DNA from: Paludibacter sp.
GTDB taxonomy: Bacteria > Bacteroidota > Bacteroidia > Bacteroidales > Paludibacteraceae
Assembly (NCBI GenBank): GCA_028748945.1
Contig: JAQTOL010000113.1
Location: 1 to 8,823, forward strand
Length of the DNA stretch: 8,823 nucleotides
Direction: 5' to 3'
Made by a program: the position numbers and the translations under genes
Notes under the pieces: generated by a model
What the model was told of the DNA's origin: nothing
Database searches by the model: none
The model's input: only the letters and a program-made list of their open reading frames with translations
Shown: in pieces, positions 1 to 6,825 of the stretch
Layout of the letters: every line of letters begins with the position of its first letter
Numbering within the stretch: position 1 is the first letter of the stretch

Positions 1-1
1 T

Positions 2-2557
2 TGAATTCAGTACCGATTTAAGCGCATTCGGAGTTTCCTCATAGGCAGCATTAAGTGCATTGACTGTTGCACCTACATTTAAAACTGAATTTTGAATTTG
101 CTCATCGGTCAGGGCGGTACTGTAGAGTCTGAAGTCATAAACCAAAGACTTACGTAAATACACATCTCCTGCATAACAAGAACGTCCGATCCAGTTATAA
201 AGTGTTCCAAGTTGTCCCGATCTTCTAAGTGTATTAGAAGGCAGGCTTGTTACTGTATCACTTACGATAGGCATGCCATCTACATAAAGTGTTCCAGTAG
301 TTCCACTTTGTGTATATGTAAAGTTATGCCAGCTTGCTTTGAAGGCGGAATCAGCAACAGCTATCGTTTGTTCAATATTCCAGTCGGTTGGTGAAATTGT
401 TGCGGCCTGGTTCCTTAAACTCAAAATCAGATAACCGGTTGGATCATTAAGTGCATTTTTAGTATTTGAAAAATTCCATAAGAAGTTGCCATTATAATGC
501 AAACCGGTATAAGATGAATCAATGCGTACATAAGCACTCAAAGTGAAATCATGCAGGTTGTACATAAGTTTTCCTACTTCGCTTCCCATATCAAAGTATC
601 CGATACTGTCACCCAGGCTCAGGACATTGTACTTCACGGTGCTTCCGATTGAACGAATTGTTGCATCTTTTTTTAGTATCCCGGTCAGGTGTTTTTCTGC
701 AACATCAGTTACAACAGAGTCGGTAACCGAAGAGAAGTCATATTTCACCAAAAGATTATTGGTATACTGAGTTCCATCTTTTACCACTACCACTGCAGGA
801 AATGCTTTAAAAACTTTTTGCCCGTTTTTGGACAATGTGGCTGTCAAAGTGTCGGGATAACTGAAGTAATTCGGACGTGTTACCATTCCGGTCGAATCGA
901 TCAGGTTATTATTGGATGATTTCCATGAGATTGAAACAGTAGGATCCGACGCCTGAGTTGGTAAAGTTATGTTCGATGTGACTGCCGATAAGTCGCCAAG
1001 GTCTAGTTTACCCTGTTCGACAGTTAATTCCGGTAGTTTATAATCTGGATTTTCACCGTATGCCACATTTAATTTATCAATTGTGGCAGGGACTTCGAAT
1101 CCAAAGTTCAGGTCATCTGCTGACACAGGAATACTCAACAGTCTGAAATCATATAACAATGTTTTTTGAAGATAAGCATCTGTTGGATAACATGAACGTC
1201 CAAGCCAGTTGTAAAGCGTACCTGTGCGACCGGCAATGTTTACAGTTGTTGCAGGCAAGTTGGTGAAAGAGCCTGTTTTAGCCAATATGCCATCGACGTA
1301 AATTGTACCTGTATCTCCTTTTTGTACATAAGCAAAATGATGCCAGCTACCTTGTGCTGCGGCAGAACCAACAGATAAACCTTGATTACCCGACTGATAG
1401 TCTGTAGGGGTGACTTCCTGTATTTGAGAATTCAGGTGACCGATAATATATCCATTTTTTTCAGTTGGCGCATCAGCTGTGTTAGATAATGTCCAAATAA
1501 AGTTACCATTGCTTGTCAGGTTTGTATAAGTGTCATCAACCCTGAAATAGCAACACATTGTATAATTGCTGAGTGAATAAATGGTTTTCCCAATTTCGGT
1601 TCCCATATCGAGGTAACCTGTTCCGCTACCAAGATCCAGAACATTGATTTGTTGAGTTGTTCCAATAGTCCGGATACTTGCATCGTTTACAAGTGTGGCT
1701 TTAAAACCACTTTTAATGTCGGTGACATTTATTGATTTATCAGTAACAGAGATATTGGCAGTTGAGAAATTCCATTCTGCAATTTCTTCCGGAGTAGGAA
1801 TAATTCCCAGTACTTTCACCGTGAAAATCTTATTCAATGTGTAAGTAATTCCTGCTAATGTTTGAGATAATGTTGCTGTCAGTTTCACGACAGCGTTATA
1901 TTTTGCAGGCCGGGTTACATGTCCTAATGTATCTACAACCAACTGGTTTGATGAAGCCCACCGGATTGTTACTCCGGCAGTACCAACAGTTGACGGTAAT
2001 GTTATATCCGAAGTTACAGCATCAATTGAACCAAGAGTCAGATTCTTATATGCGACATTAATATCACTGGGAACTGAAGTTTGAACCAATGTAAAAATCC
2101 CATTTGCATGATCGACTGCTTTATCGCAATACATATATGAATTTGTAGTTATTCCATCTGTTGCCAGGTATTTGCTATTCATTACAAGCATTAACCGAAA
2201 TGCGGTTGTACTGCTGGCATCGTCTACAATCACCCATTGAGAGCTGGTGGTATTTGTAGTGGTTTCGTAAATCGTACTCCAGTTACTACTAGCCTTTTTG
2301 TTCAGGTACATGCCGGAATAGTTACGGATATAATACGTGTCTGTGAGACCTTCGACCGGGATAAATTCAAATGCCTGATCTAAAGTGGTAGTATCTTTCT
2401 GTACGACAGGTTGTGTTGATAATGCACCAAATACCATGTTGGATGGCGTCTGTATAATTTTATAAAAAACGCCTGTCTGAGGAGTCACATTTACAGCAGA
2501 TGTCTGTAAAAATACCCATAAAAGACAAAAAATAATTAGGTAAGATTTTTTTTTCAT
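2..2557 (-). CDS. Secreted ricin-like / Ig-like / LamG repeat protein (3' end beyond window)
   Basis: The frame is open for 852 codons from the ATG at 2557 and runs off the left edge, so the C-terminus is missing. A signal peptide (about residues 1-21, MKKK plus a hydrophobic core) points to export. Residues about 28-162 resemble a ricin-type beta-trefoil: three repeats carry degenerate QxW-like positions (Q61-A-F63, S106-Q-W108, G153-I-F155) at regular 45-47 residue spacing, with YYIRNYSGMYL typical of the fold. Two copies of an Ig-like plus LamG module follow: Ig-like about 165-250 and 505-592 (ITLP...W.SSN...G.VTRP...LTATL, like atrophied bacterial Ig, aBig_2), and LamG about 262-490 and 600-830 (SWHHFAY, GTIYVDG, NWLGRS, DFRL). 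No enzyme domain is visible. The paralogue immediately upstream ends in a T9SS sorting domain, so the same is inferred for the missing end here. Likely role: surface glycan binding or adhesion; the ligand is unknown. The frame is certain, the function only by family. Confidence 0.85.
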   Translation of the reverse strand, partial: MKKKSYLIIFCLLWVFLQTSAVNVTPQTGVFYKIIQTPSNMVFGALSTQPVVQKDTTTLDQAFEFIPVEGLTDTYYIRNYSGMYLNKKASSNWSTIYETTTNTTSSQWVIVDDASSTTAFRLMLVMNSKYLATDGITTNSYMYCDKAVDHANGIFTLVQTSVPSDINVAYKNLTLGSIDAVTSDITLPSTVGTAGVTIRWASSNQLVVDTLGHVTRPAKYNAVVKLTATLSQTLAGITYTLNKIFTVKVLGIIPTPEEIAEWNFSTANISVTDKSINVTDIKSGFKATLVNDASIRTIGTTQQINVLDLGSGTGYLDMGTEIGKTIYSLSNYTMCCYFRVDDTYTNLTSNGNFIWTLSNTADAPTEKNGYIIGHLNSQIQEVTPTDYQSGNQGLSVGSAAAQGSWHHFAYVQKGDTGTIYVDGILAKTGSFTNLPATTVNIAGRTGTLYNWLGRSCYPTDAYLQKTLLYDFRLLSIPVSADDLNFGFEVPATIDKLNVAYGENPDYKLPELTVEQGKLDLGDLSAVTSNITLPTQASDPTVSISWKSSNNNLIDSTGMVTRPNYFSYPDTLTATLSKNGQKVFKAFPAVVVVKDGTQYTNNLLVKYDFSSVTDSVVTDVAEKHLTGILKKDATIRSIGSTVKYNVLSLGDSIGYFDMGSEVGKLMYNLHDFTLSAYVRIDSSYTGLHYNGNFLWNFSNTKNALNDPTGYLILSLRNQAATISPTDWNIEQTIAVADSAFKASWHNFTYTQSGTTGTLYVDGMPIVSDTVTSLPSNTLRRSGQLGTLYNWIGRSCYAGDVYLRKSLVYDFRLYSTALTDEQIQNSVLNVGATVNALNAAYEETPNALKSVLNS
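12..51. repeat. Copy A of a 40-bp identical block shared by the two LamG genes
   Basis: These 40 bases are identical to 2904-2943, and after one mismatch a further 9 bases match. Both copies encode the segment ending EETPNALKSVLN just before the sorting domain of the tandem paralogues. Third codon positions are also identical here, although many other aligned stretches of the two genes differ at synonymous sites. Confidence 0.85.
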
Positions 2558-2624
2558 GATTGTGTAATTTAATGGTAATTTTTATGTTTGAATTTGATAA
2601 TAAATTAGTTGGTTTAATACTATA

Positions 2625-2655
2625 CAAAAGTTCGTTTATCTTCGGGTTCAGTCAA
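2625..2655 (-). promoter_or_regulatory. Possible Bacteroidetes-type promoter of the downstream LamG gene
   Basis: Read on the minus strand, TTG (2655-2653) is followed after 20 bases by AACTTTTG (2632-2625), a 7 of 8 match to the Bacteroidetes -7 consensus TAnnTTTG. The spacing fits the usual range. Transcription would begin near 2618 and leave a leader of about 60 nt before the ATG at 2557, similar to the leader predicted for the upstream paralogue. The -33 element lies in the loop of the adjoining inverted repeat, directly beside its proximal arm. The assignment is by pattern only. Confidence 0.35.
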
Positions 2656-2700
2656 GAGGATTGCTGATGAGAATTCGATTGCTGCTGACTAAACCCGAAG
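2640..2700 (-). terminator. Long-loop hairpin between the two LamG genes, possible terminator
   Basis: Arms of 14 bp lie at 2640-2653 and 2687-2700 to within a base (CTTCGGGTT.AGTC and its complement), with one mismatch that becomes a G-U wobble in minus-strand RNA, so the transcript could pair fully. The loop is about 33 nt. It starts about 8 nt after the TAA of the complete LamG gene. No clean U-tract follows, so it may stabilise or process the mRNA 3' end instead of terminating as a classic intrinsic terminator. Confidence 0.4.
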
Positions 2701-2707
2701 AAACCTT

Positions 2708-5611
2708 TTATCTGACAAGAACTTTCGTTGCAAAGTTATTAATGCGTACAATATAAACTCCCGTATTTACAGGAATCATTGAAGGATTATTTACTTTCAA
2801 CTGACGACCTGTTATGTCGTACAATGACACTTTTTCATTCCCTGCTAATCCGGTAATTTTGATTGAGCCGAATGAAGAAACAACGCTGAACTGAGTATTC
2901 AGAACCGATTTAAGCGCATTCGGAGTTTCCTCATAGGCAGCATCAAGTGCATTAATTGTTGCACCTACATTCAAAACTGAAGTTTGAATTTGTTCATCGG
3001 TTAAAGCAGTTTTATACAACCTGACATCGTAAACCAATGTTTTACGCAAGTAAACATCACTAGTAAAGCAAGAACGCCCAATCCAGTTGTAAAGTGTTCC
3101 CAACTGTCCATCTTTTGCTAATGCTGTTGAAGGAAGATTGGTTATCGAATCGTTTGTTGCCATTGGCATACCATCTATATAAACCGTTCCGACCGTTCCA
3201 TTTTGGGTGTAAGTCAAATTATGCCACCCACCCATAAGAGCAGCTACTCCAAAACTTACTGCCTGATTTCCGGAAGCTGCAGTATAATACTTCGGAGTTA
3301 TACTCACGCTTTGATTATTTAATGCCCCTATAATATAGCCATTTTGATCTGTACCGGCCATAGTACTATTTGAAAAATTCCATAAAAAGTTACCGGCACT
3401 GCTTAATCCGGTATAAGCTGTATCAATACGGTAATAGGCACTCATTGTATAATCACTGAGATTGTACATTAGCTTACCAACTTCCTTTCCCATATCAAAA
3501 TATCCGATACTGTCACCCAAACTCAGTACATTATATTTATTGGTAGTACCAATAGTGCGGATAGTTGCATCGTTCTTTAATACTCCCGTGAAATGTTTTT
3601 CAGCAACATCGGTTACTAAAGTATCAGACATCATCGTAGAAAAATCATATTTTACCAACAAATTATTGCTAAATTGTGTTCCATCTGCGACTACAACAGT
3701 TGCCGGAAAGGCTTTGGTTATAGATTGACCGTTTTTAGTCAGGGTTGCTGTTAACGTAACATTATAATTATAATAGCCTGGGCGTGTAACTACACCGGTT
3801 GCAGAAATTAAATTAGCATTGGACGTTTTCCAAATAATTGCTATTGAAGGATCCAAAGAACCAGTCGATGGTAGCGTGATATTTGATGTAATGGCACTTA
3901 AATCACCCAGCGAAAGATTATTCATTTCAGTGGTTAGTTCCGGTGCTGTATAATCCGAATTTTCCGCATAAGCCATGTTCAGTCTATCCAGGGTTGCTCC
4001 AATTCCATCAAAACCTTCAAATCCAATGTTTAAGTCATCGGGGGTTAATGTAAAACTAAACATTCTGAAATCATACAATAAGGTTTGTTGAAGGTAAGCA
4101 TCGGATGCCCAACTTGAACGCCCCAACCAGTTACAAATGGTTCCGGACATACTATCTTTTACTAATGCAATGCCAGGTAAAGGCATGTTTGTTTTTTGTG
4201 CAACCTGCATGCCATCAATATAGACTGTTCCTGTTGTTCCGCTCAAAGTATATGCAATATGATGCCATGCTCCTTGTGGAACCGGAGTTGCTGCACTGGT
4301 AGAAGTACTGGGTGATCCTCCCGATGAAAGGCCTGCTGCTTCAGCACCCAATCGCCCATACATCCAACCATTAGCATTACTGCCAATATTGTCCGAATTA
4401 CCAAAATTCCAGATATAATTTCCATTTGCAGTTAGATTGGTATAGGCATTGTCAACCCGAAAGTAGCCCATAATTGTATGATCCGCTAATCCGTAGATAA
4501 TTTTCCCAATTTCTTTACCCATATCAAAATATCCTTTTCCATTCCCTAAATCTAAGACATTTATCTTTTCAGTTGTCCCAATTGTACGGATACGCGCATC
4601 GTTGACAAGCTTGCCTTTGAAACCGCTCAATTCATCGGTGACTTTTAGTGTGTCATTTTCTAACGTAATATTGGCTGTTTTAAAGTCCCATTTAGCTATT
4701 TGGTCAGGCGTAGGTATAATTCCCATCACTTTGGCCGTAAAAGATTTAGATAGAGTAAAAGGTTCCCCATCAATTGTTTGTGATAAGGTGGCAGTCAAAT
4801 TCACAATTGCATCGTATTTGGCAGGATGATTAACATTACCTAATGTATCAATTATTGCAGGTTTAGATGATGCCCAACGAATTGTGACTCCTTTTGACCC
4901 GGCAGTTTTTGGTAATGTGATTTTTGAACTTACTCCATTCAAATTACCAAGTGTCAGATTCGTATACTGAGTATTTAAATCATCCATTAGGTCTGAACTT
5001 TTAACAAGATTCAGATTTGCAACTCCAAACCAGGCCCAGGCGCCGTTAAAAGTAAAATAATAGGTACCATCAGTTGGTCCCGAAGTAAATATAAATGAAC
5101 CTTTACGCACCACATTTACTGCCGTAGTGGTGAATGTACTTGAAGATAACTGACCGGTTTTATCCACGGTAGTACTTATACCCGCTGTAAGGGTCAGGCC
5201 GGCACTTCCACTACCACCATAAAAGTAATCCATTGTGAAGGTATAGGAAGTATTAGCTTGCAATGTTACAGGATAAGCATAATATGAAGTTGAATATGCA
5301 GAATTATCCCAGCGTACCATTAGGTATCGTGAAGTCAAATATGTTGTAGCCGCGTTTTCATAAGAGACTGAGTTTGCCGTATAACCTCCCGAAACCCCGG
5401 AATCTCTGAAACGACAACCACTACTGCCATTGGCTACGTTCCAAAGATTTGCAGTAGTTGCTGGTGCGTTTAACCAACCGACATCACTTGGTTTTGATAA
5501 ATCGCCTGTAACTCCATTGCCATCCCATCCGCTAAGCAGGTTTTGTGCATTTAAGGGCAATATCATACAAAAAGATATGAACAAAACAATTAGGGTAAAG
5601 ATTTTTTTCAT
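2708..5611 (-). CDS. T9SS-sorted surface protein with two Ig-like/LamG modules
   Basis: Complete 967-aa protein. The ATG at 5611 is chosen because it begins a normal signal peptide (MKKIFTLIVLF..., cleavage near Q23) and lies about 55 nt after a predicted start site. An in-frame ATG at 5740 would put 43 unconvincing residues in front and lies upstream of the promoter box. Domains: residues 24-205, a beta-rich Trp/Tyr/Gly-rich region starting LLSGWDGNG that could be a carbohydrate-binding jelly roll but is not firmly recognised; 206-295 Ig-like (aBig_2 type); 307-535 LamG (AWHHIAY, GTVYIDG, NWLGRS); 557-642 Ig-like; 651-880 LamG (GWHNLTY, GTVYIDG, NWIGRS); about 908-967 T9SS type A sorting domain (VSLYDITGRQL ... 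GVYIVRI, ending KVLVR). It should cross the outer membrane through the type IX system and be anchored or released at the surface. No catalytic domain is seen. It is a tandem paralogue of the next gene downstream. Confidence 0.92.
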   Translation of the reverse strand: MKKIFTLIVLFISFCMILPLNAQNLLSGWDGNGVTGDLSKPSDVGWLNAPATTANLWNVANGSSGCRFRDSGVSGGYTANSVSYENAATTYLTSRYLMVRWDNSAYSTSYYAYPVTLQANTSYTFTMDYFYGGSGSAGLTLTAGISTTVDKTGQLSSSTFTTTAVNVVRKGSFIFTSGPTDGTYYFTFNGAWAWFGVANLNLVKSSDLMDDLNTQYTNLTLGNLNGVSSKITLPKTAGSKGVTIRWASSKPAIIDTLGNVNHPAKYDAIVNLTATLSQTIDGEPFTLSKSFTAKVMGIIPTPDQIAKWDFKTANITLENDTLKVTDELSGFKGKLVNDARIRTIGTTEKINVLDLGNGKGYFDMGKEIGKIIYGLADHTIMGYFRVDNAYTNLTANGNYIWNFGNSDNIGSNANGWMYGRLGAEAAGLSSGGSPSTSTSAATPVPQGAWHHIAYTLSGTTGTVYIDGMQVAQKTNMPLPGIALVKDSMSGTICNWLGRSSWASDAYLQQTLLYDFRMFSFTLTPDDLNIGFEGFDGIGATLDRLNMAYAENSDYTAPELTTEMNNLSLGDLSAITSNITLPSTGSLDPSIAIIWKTSNANLISATGVVTRPGYYNYNVTLTATLTKNGQSITKAFPATVVVADGTQFSNNLLVKYDFSTMMSDTLVTDVAEKHFTGVLKNDATIRTIGTTNKYNVLSLGDSIGYFDMGKEVGKLMYNLSDYTMSAYYRIDTAYTGLSSAGNFLWNFSNSTMAGTDQNGYIIGALNNQSVSITPKYYTAASGNQAVSFGVAALMGGWHNLTYTQNGTVGTVYIDGMPMATNDSITNLPSTALAKDGQLGTLYNWIGRSCFTSDVYLRKTLVYDVRLYKTALTDEQIQTSVLNVGATINALDAAYEETPNALKSVLNTQFSVVSSFGSIKITGLAGNEKVSLYDITGRQLKVNNPSMIPVNTGVYIVRINNFATKVLVR
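2904..2943. repeat. Copy B of the 40-bp identical block
   Basis: Identical to 12-51. It lies in the complete LamG gene between the second LamG domain and the sorting domain. See copy A for its relation to the rest of the alignment. Confidence 0.85.
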
Positions 5612-5672
5612 AATACTTGAAATTATAAGTTGTGAATAATTGAATAGTTTTTTATTAATCGAAATCTGAAAA

Positions 5673-5680
5673 CAAAGATA
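5673..5680 (-). promoter_or_regulatory. -7 box (TATCTTTG) for the complete LamG gene
   Basis: On the minus strand TATCTTTG is an exact match to the Bacteroidetes -7 consensus TAnnTTTG. It predicts a transcript start near 5666 and a leader of about 55 nt before the ATG at 5611. No TTG is found at the expected -33 distance, so only half of the promoter pattern is supported. Confidence 0.45.
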
Positions 5681-5686
5681 AACTTT

Positions 5687-5694
5687 TATATTTG
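5687..5694 (+). promoter_or_regulatory. Oppositely oriented -7 box (TATATTTG)
   Basis: TATATTTG on the plus strand also matches TAnnTTTG exactly and sits 6 bp from the minus-strand box, giving a back-to-back divergent arrangement. It would start transcription near 5701, at the head of a short ORF that ends in a terminator hairpin. There is no TTG at the expected -33 position. In such AT-rich DNA a chance match is quite possible. Confidence 0.25.
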
Positions 5695-5699
5695 GAGGA

Positions 5700-5825
5700 A
5701 TGGATGAAAAAAAGGTCAAAGATGGAAACAAATTGCGCATGCTTTTTAAGGTCTGTTTCTCTTTTTATATATACAGAAAGAAGGTAATTGCGAAAGATAT
5801 TTTGTTCCCACCAATAATTCATTAA
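5700..5825 (+). CDS. Candidate 41-aa small ORF before a terminator (weak)
   Basis: From the ATG at 5700 the frame encodes 41 residues, starting MDEKKVKDGNK and ending PPIIH. It is lysine-rich and has no signal peptide, transmembrane segment or family I recognise. GGAGG at 5694-5698 lies one base before this ATG, which is too close; an alternative ATG at 5704 in another frame sits 5 nt after GGAGG and would give 27 aa (starting MKKRSKMETNC, stop at 5785-5787). Shine-Dalgarno sites are uncommon in Bacteroidetes, so the GGAGG is not strong proof. The TAA at 5823-5825 lies inside the left arm of a plus-strand terminator. The unit could equally be a non-coding RNA of about 165 nt, or nothing. Confidence 0.15.
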   Translation: MDEKKVKDGNKLRMLFKVCFSFYIYRKKVIAKDILFPPIIH

Positions 5826-5866
5826 ACAGACCATTCTCCTGAAATCGTCTGTTATAATTTTTTTTT
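5821..5866 (+). terminator. Plus-strand intrinsic terminator
   Basis: A perfect 7-bp stem (AACAGAC 5825-5831 with GTCTGTT 5847-5853) is extended below a single bulged A by ATTA/TAAT and above a C-C mismatch by ATT/AAT. Nine T residues follow at 5858-5866. This is a good rho-independent shape for plus-strand transcription, yet the only thing upstream on that strand is the short candidate unit at 5700-5825 and the antisense of the LamG gene. Confidence 0.5.
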
Positions 5867-6146
5867 AAAACTTTTTTTGAACCTGCATATAAACTCAAGC
5901 AATAGATTGCAAAATTAGCGTATACGTCAAATACAACTAATCAAGTCTGTTTTGTGGACAGTATTGATAAAAAATAAAGCCCTATTCACATAGAACTTTA
6001 TTCAAAAAAACACATTGTTCATAAAAAAATTAATTCTGTGTTTTTCCCGACTAATATATGAATAGTATTTGATTTATTCAGAAGAACAATCATATCTGTT
6101 AAATCTCTGTTTTTTTTATTTTTTTCAAATCCAAATCGATAGTTCG
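5867..6146. other. AT-rich gene-free stretch
   Basis: This is the rest of the 587-bp divergent intergenic region. I see no convincing gene. It holds a second T-run (5872-5878), a small near-palindrome GCAATAGATTGC (5899-5910), an 8-bp palindrome CGTATACG (5919-5926) and the hairpin annotated separately at 5973-6002. No tRNA-like or riboswitch-like structure was recognised. Confidence 0.5.
5966..6002 (-). terminator. Minus-strand hairpin with T-tract, no known gene
   Basis: AATAAAG (5973-5979) pairs with CTTTATT (5996-6002). Inside, a 2x2 internal loop and CTAT/ATAG close a TCAC tetraloop (GTGA on the minus strand). On the minus strand the stem runs straight into a T-run then ATC, the pattern of an intrinsic terminator. 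The nearest sequence upstream on that strand is the leader of the plus-strand operon, so what it would terminate is unknown. Confidence 0.4.
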
Positions 6147-6179
6147 TTGCGTCTAATTAGAAAACAAACACTAAATTTA
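6147..6179 (+). promoter_or_regulatory. Probable promoter of the sigma-factor operon
   Basis: TTG (6147-6149), 22 bases, then TAAATTTA (6172-6179), a 7 of 8 match to the Bacteroidetes -7 consensus TAnnTTTG. Start of transcription would be near 6186, a short leader of about 13 nt before the ATG at 6199. No Shine-Dalgarno sequence precedes that ATG, as is common in this phylum. Whether the operon's own sigma factor uses this site cannot be told from sequence. Confidence 0.4.
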
Positions 6180-6198
6180 CATTTTAAAACAGATTATT

Positions 6199-6825
6199 AT
6201 GAAACGAATCGGATTATTTTTATTGGCTTTGACATTATTTGTCGGAGTAAATACCGCAAATGCCGGTATAAATGTCGACAGCCTGAAAAGCGAAATTATC
6301 AAAAATAGCAAGGAAATTCAGGAACAAAAGAAAGACTCGGTCATGTATTCAAAATTGTCGGCGGATCAAATTCTTGAACTAAAGAAAGGCGAGAATGAAG
6401 TAAGGAGACAGGAAATTGAAAATGAAGGAAGGTCGGATATGCCTTTAAACGGCGCCGGCATTGTACTCATTTGTTTATTGCCATTCCTTTTTGCTGCGGT
6501 AATTATCACTCTTAATGTAAGAGCAAAAAATGAAGAATCGAAACGACGTTACGATTTGTACACAAAATCGATTGAAATGGGGCAGACAATTCCCGATCAT
6601 TTTTTTGACGAGCCTAAAAAGGCAGATAACGTATCAAATTTTAAAAGGGGAATTTTATGGTTGGCTGTTGGAGTAGCTGTTGTAATTTCATTTCTTGTGA
6701 TGGGTGAAAATAAGGGATTATTCATTGGAATTGTTCCTACCTTTGTCGGTATTGGTTATTTGTTGGTTCATTATCTTGATAAACCGAAAACTGATTCAAC
6801 TCCAAACAATGAGCAACACGGATGA
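6199..6825 (+). CDS. DUF6249-like membrane protein of the sigma operon
   Basis: 208 aa. The start is supported by a clear signal peptide (residues 1-22, ending NTANA). A polar, Lys/Glu-rich segment (23-83), probably periplasmic and possibly helical, is followed by a transmembrane helix (about 85-106). Next comes a basic, presumably cytoplasmic stretch (107-148) with SIEMGQTIPDHFF, then two close membrane helices (about 150-168 and 173-192) and a short polar tail. The layout and the EMGQ.IP motif resemble Bacteroidetes DUF6249 proteins, which as I recall are often encoded beside ECF sigma factors; the family name is from memory of the pattern. It overlaps the sigma gene by 17 bp, implying co-transcription and coupled translation. 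A sensing or regulatory role for the sigma factor is inferred from position only; no enzymatic motif is seen. Confidence 0.8.
   Translation: MKRIGLFLLALTLFVGVNTANAGINVDSLKSEIIKNSKEIQEQKKDSVMYSKLSADQILELKKGENEVRRQEIENEGRSDMPLNGAGIVLICLLPFLFAAVIITLNVRAKNEESKRRYDLYTKSIEMGQTIPDHFFDEPKKADNVSNFKRGILWLAVGVAVVISFLVMGENKGLFIGIVPTFVGIGYLLVHYLDKPKTDSTPNNEQHG

Noticed and set aside
3462..3728. Plus-strand frames of 60-90 codons opposite the LamG genes (also near 543, 689, 4602 and 5430)
   Set aside because: They are antisense shadows of strongly conserved LamG/Ig-like coding. Similar shadows recur at equivalent repeat positions, as expected if they merely mirror the repeated domains.
1..5611. Glycoside hydrolase or other enzyme in the LamG proteins
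   Set aside because: LamG and Ig-like domains often accompany GH43-type enzymes, but all visible sequence is accounted for by binding or structural domains and no catalytic motif was found. The missing C-terminus of the first gene is probably only a sorting domain.
5612..5740. N-terminal extension of the complete LamG protein from an ATG at 5740
   Set aside because: The added 43 residues lack signal-peptide character, and an ordinary signal peptide begins at 5611. The predicted promoter box at 5673-5680 lies inside the extension.
5919..5926. Palindrome CGTATACG as an operator
   Set aside because: It is only 8 bp, is not repeated elsewhere in the region and is far from both predicted promoters.
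6003..6100. 24-codon minus-strand ORF (MIVLLNKSNT...) before the orphan terminator
   Set aside because: It is very short, has no ribosome-binding or exact promoter match and its composition is simply AT-rich.
6069..6308. 79-codon plus-strand frame overlapping the start of the DUF6249-like gene
   Set aside because: It runs through the promoter region into the gene in another frame, with Phe/Tyr/Lys-rich AT-driven composition and no recognisable domain.
6704..6808. Longer sigma-factor start at 6704
   Set aside because: The extra 35 residues are hydrophobic out-of-frame coding of the preceding membrane protein, and a normal ECF N-terminus starts at 6809.
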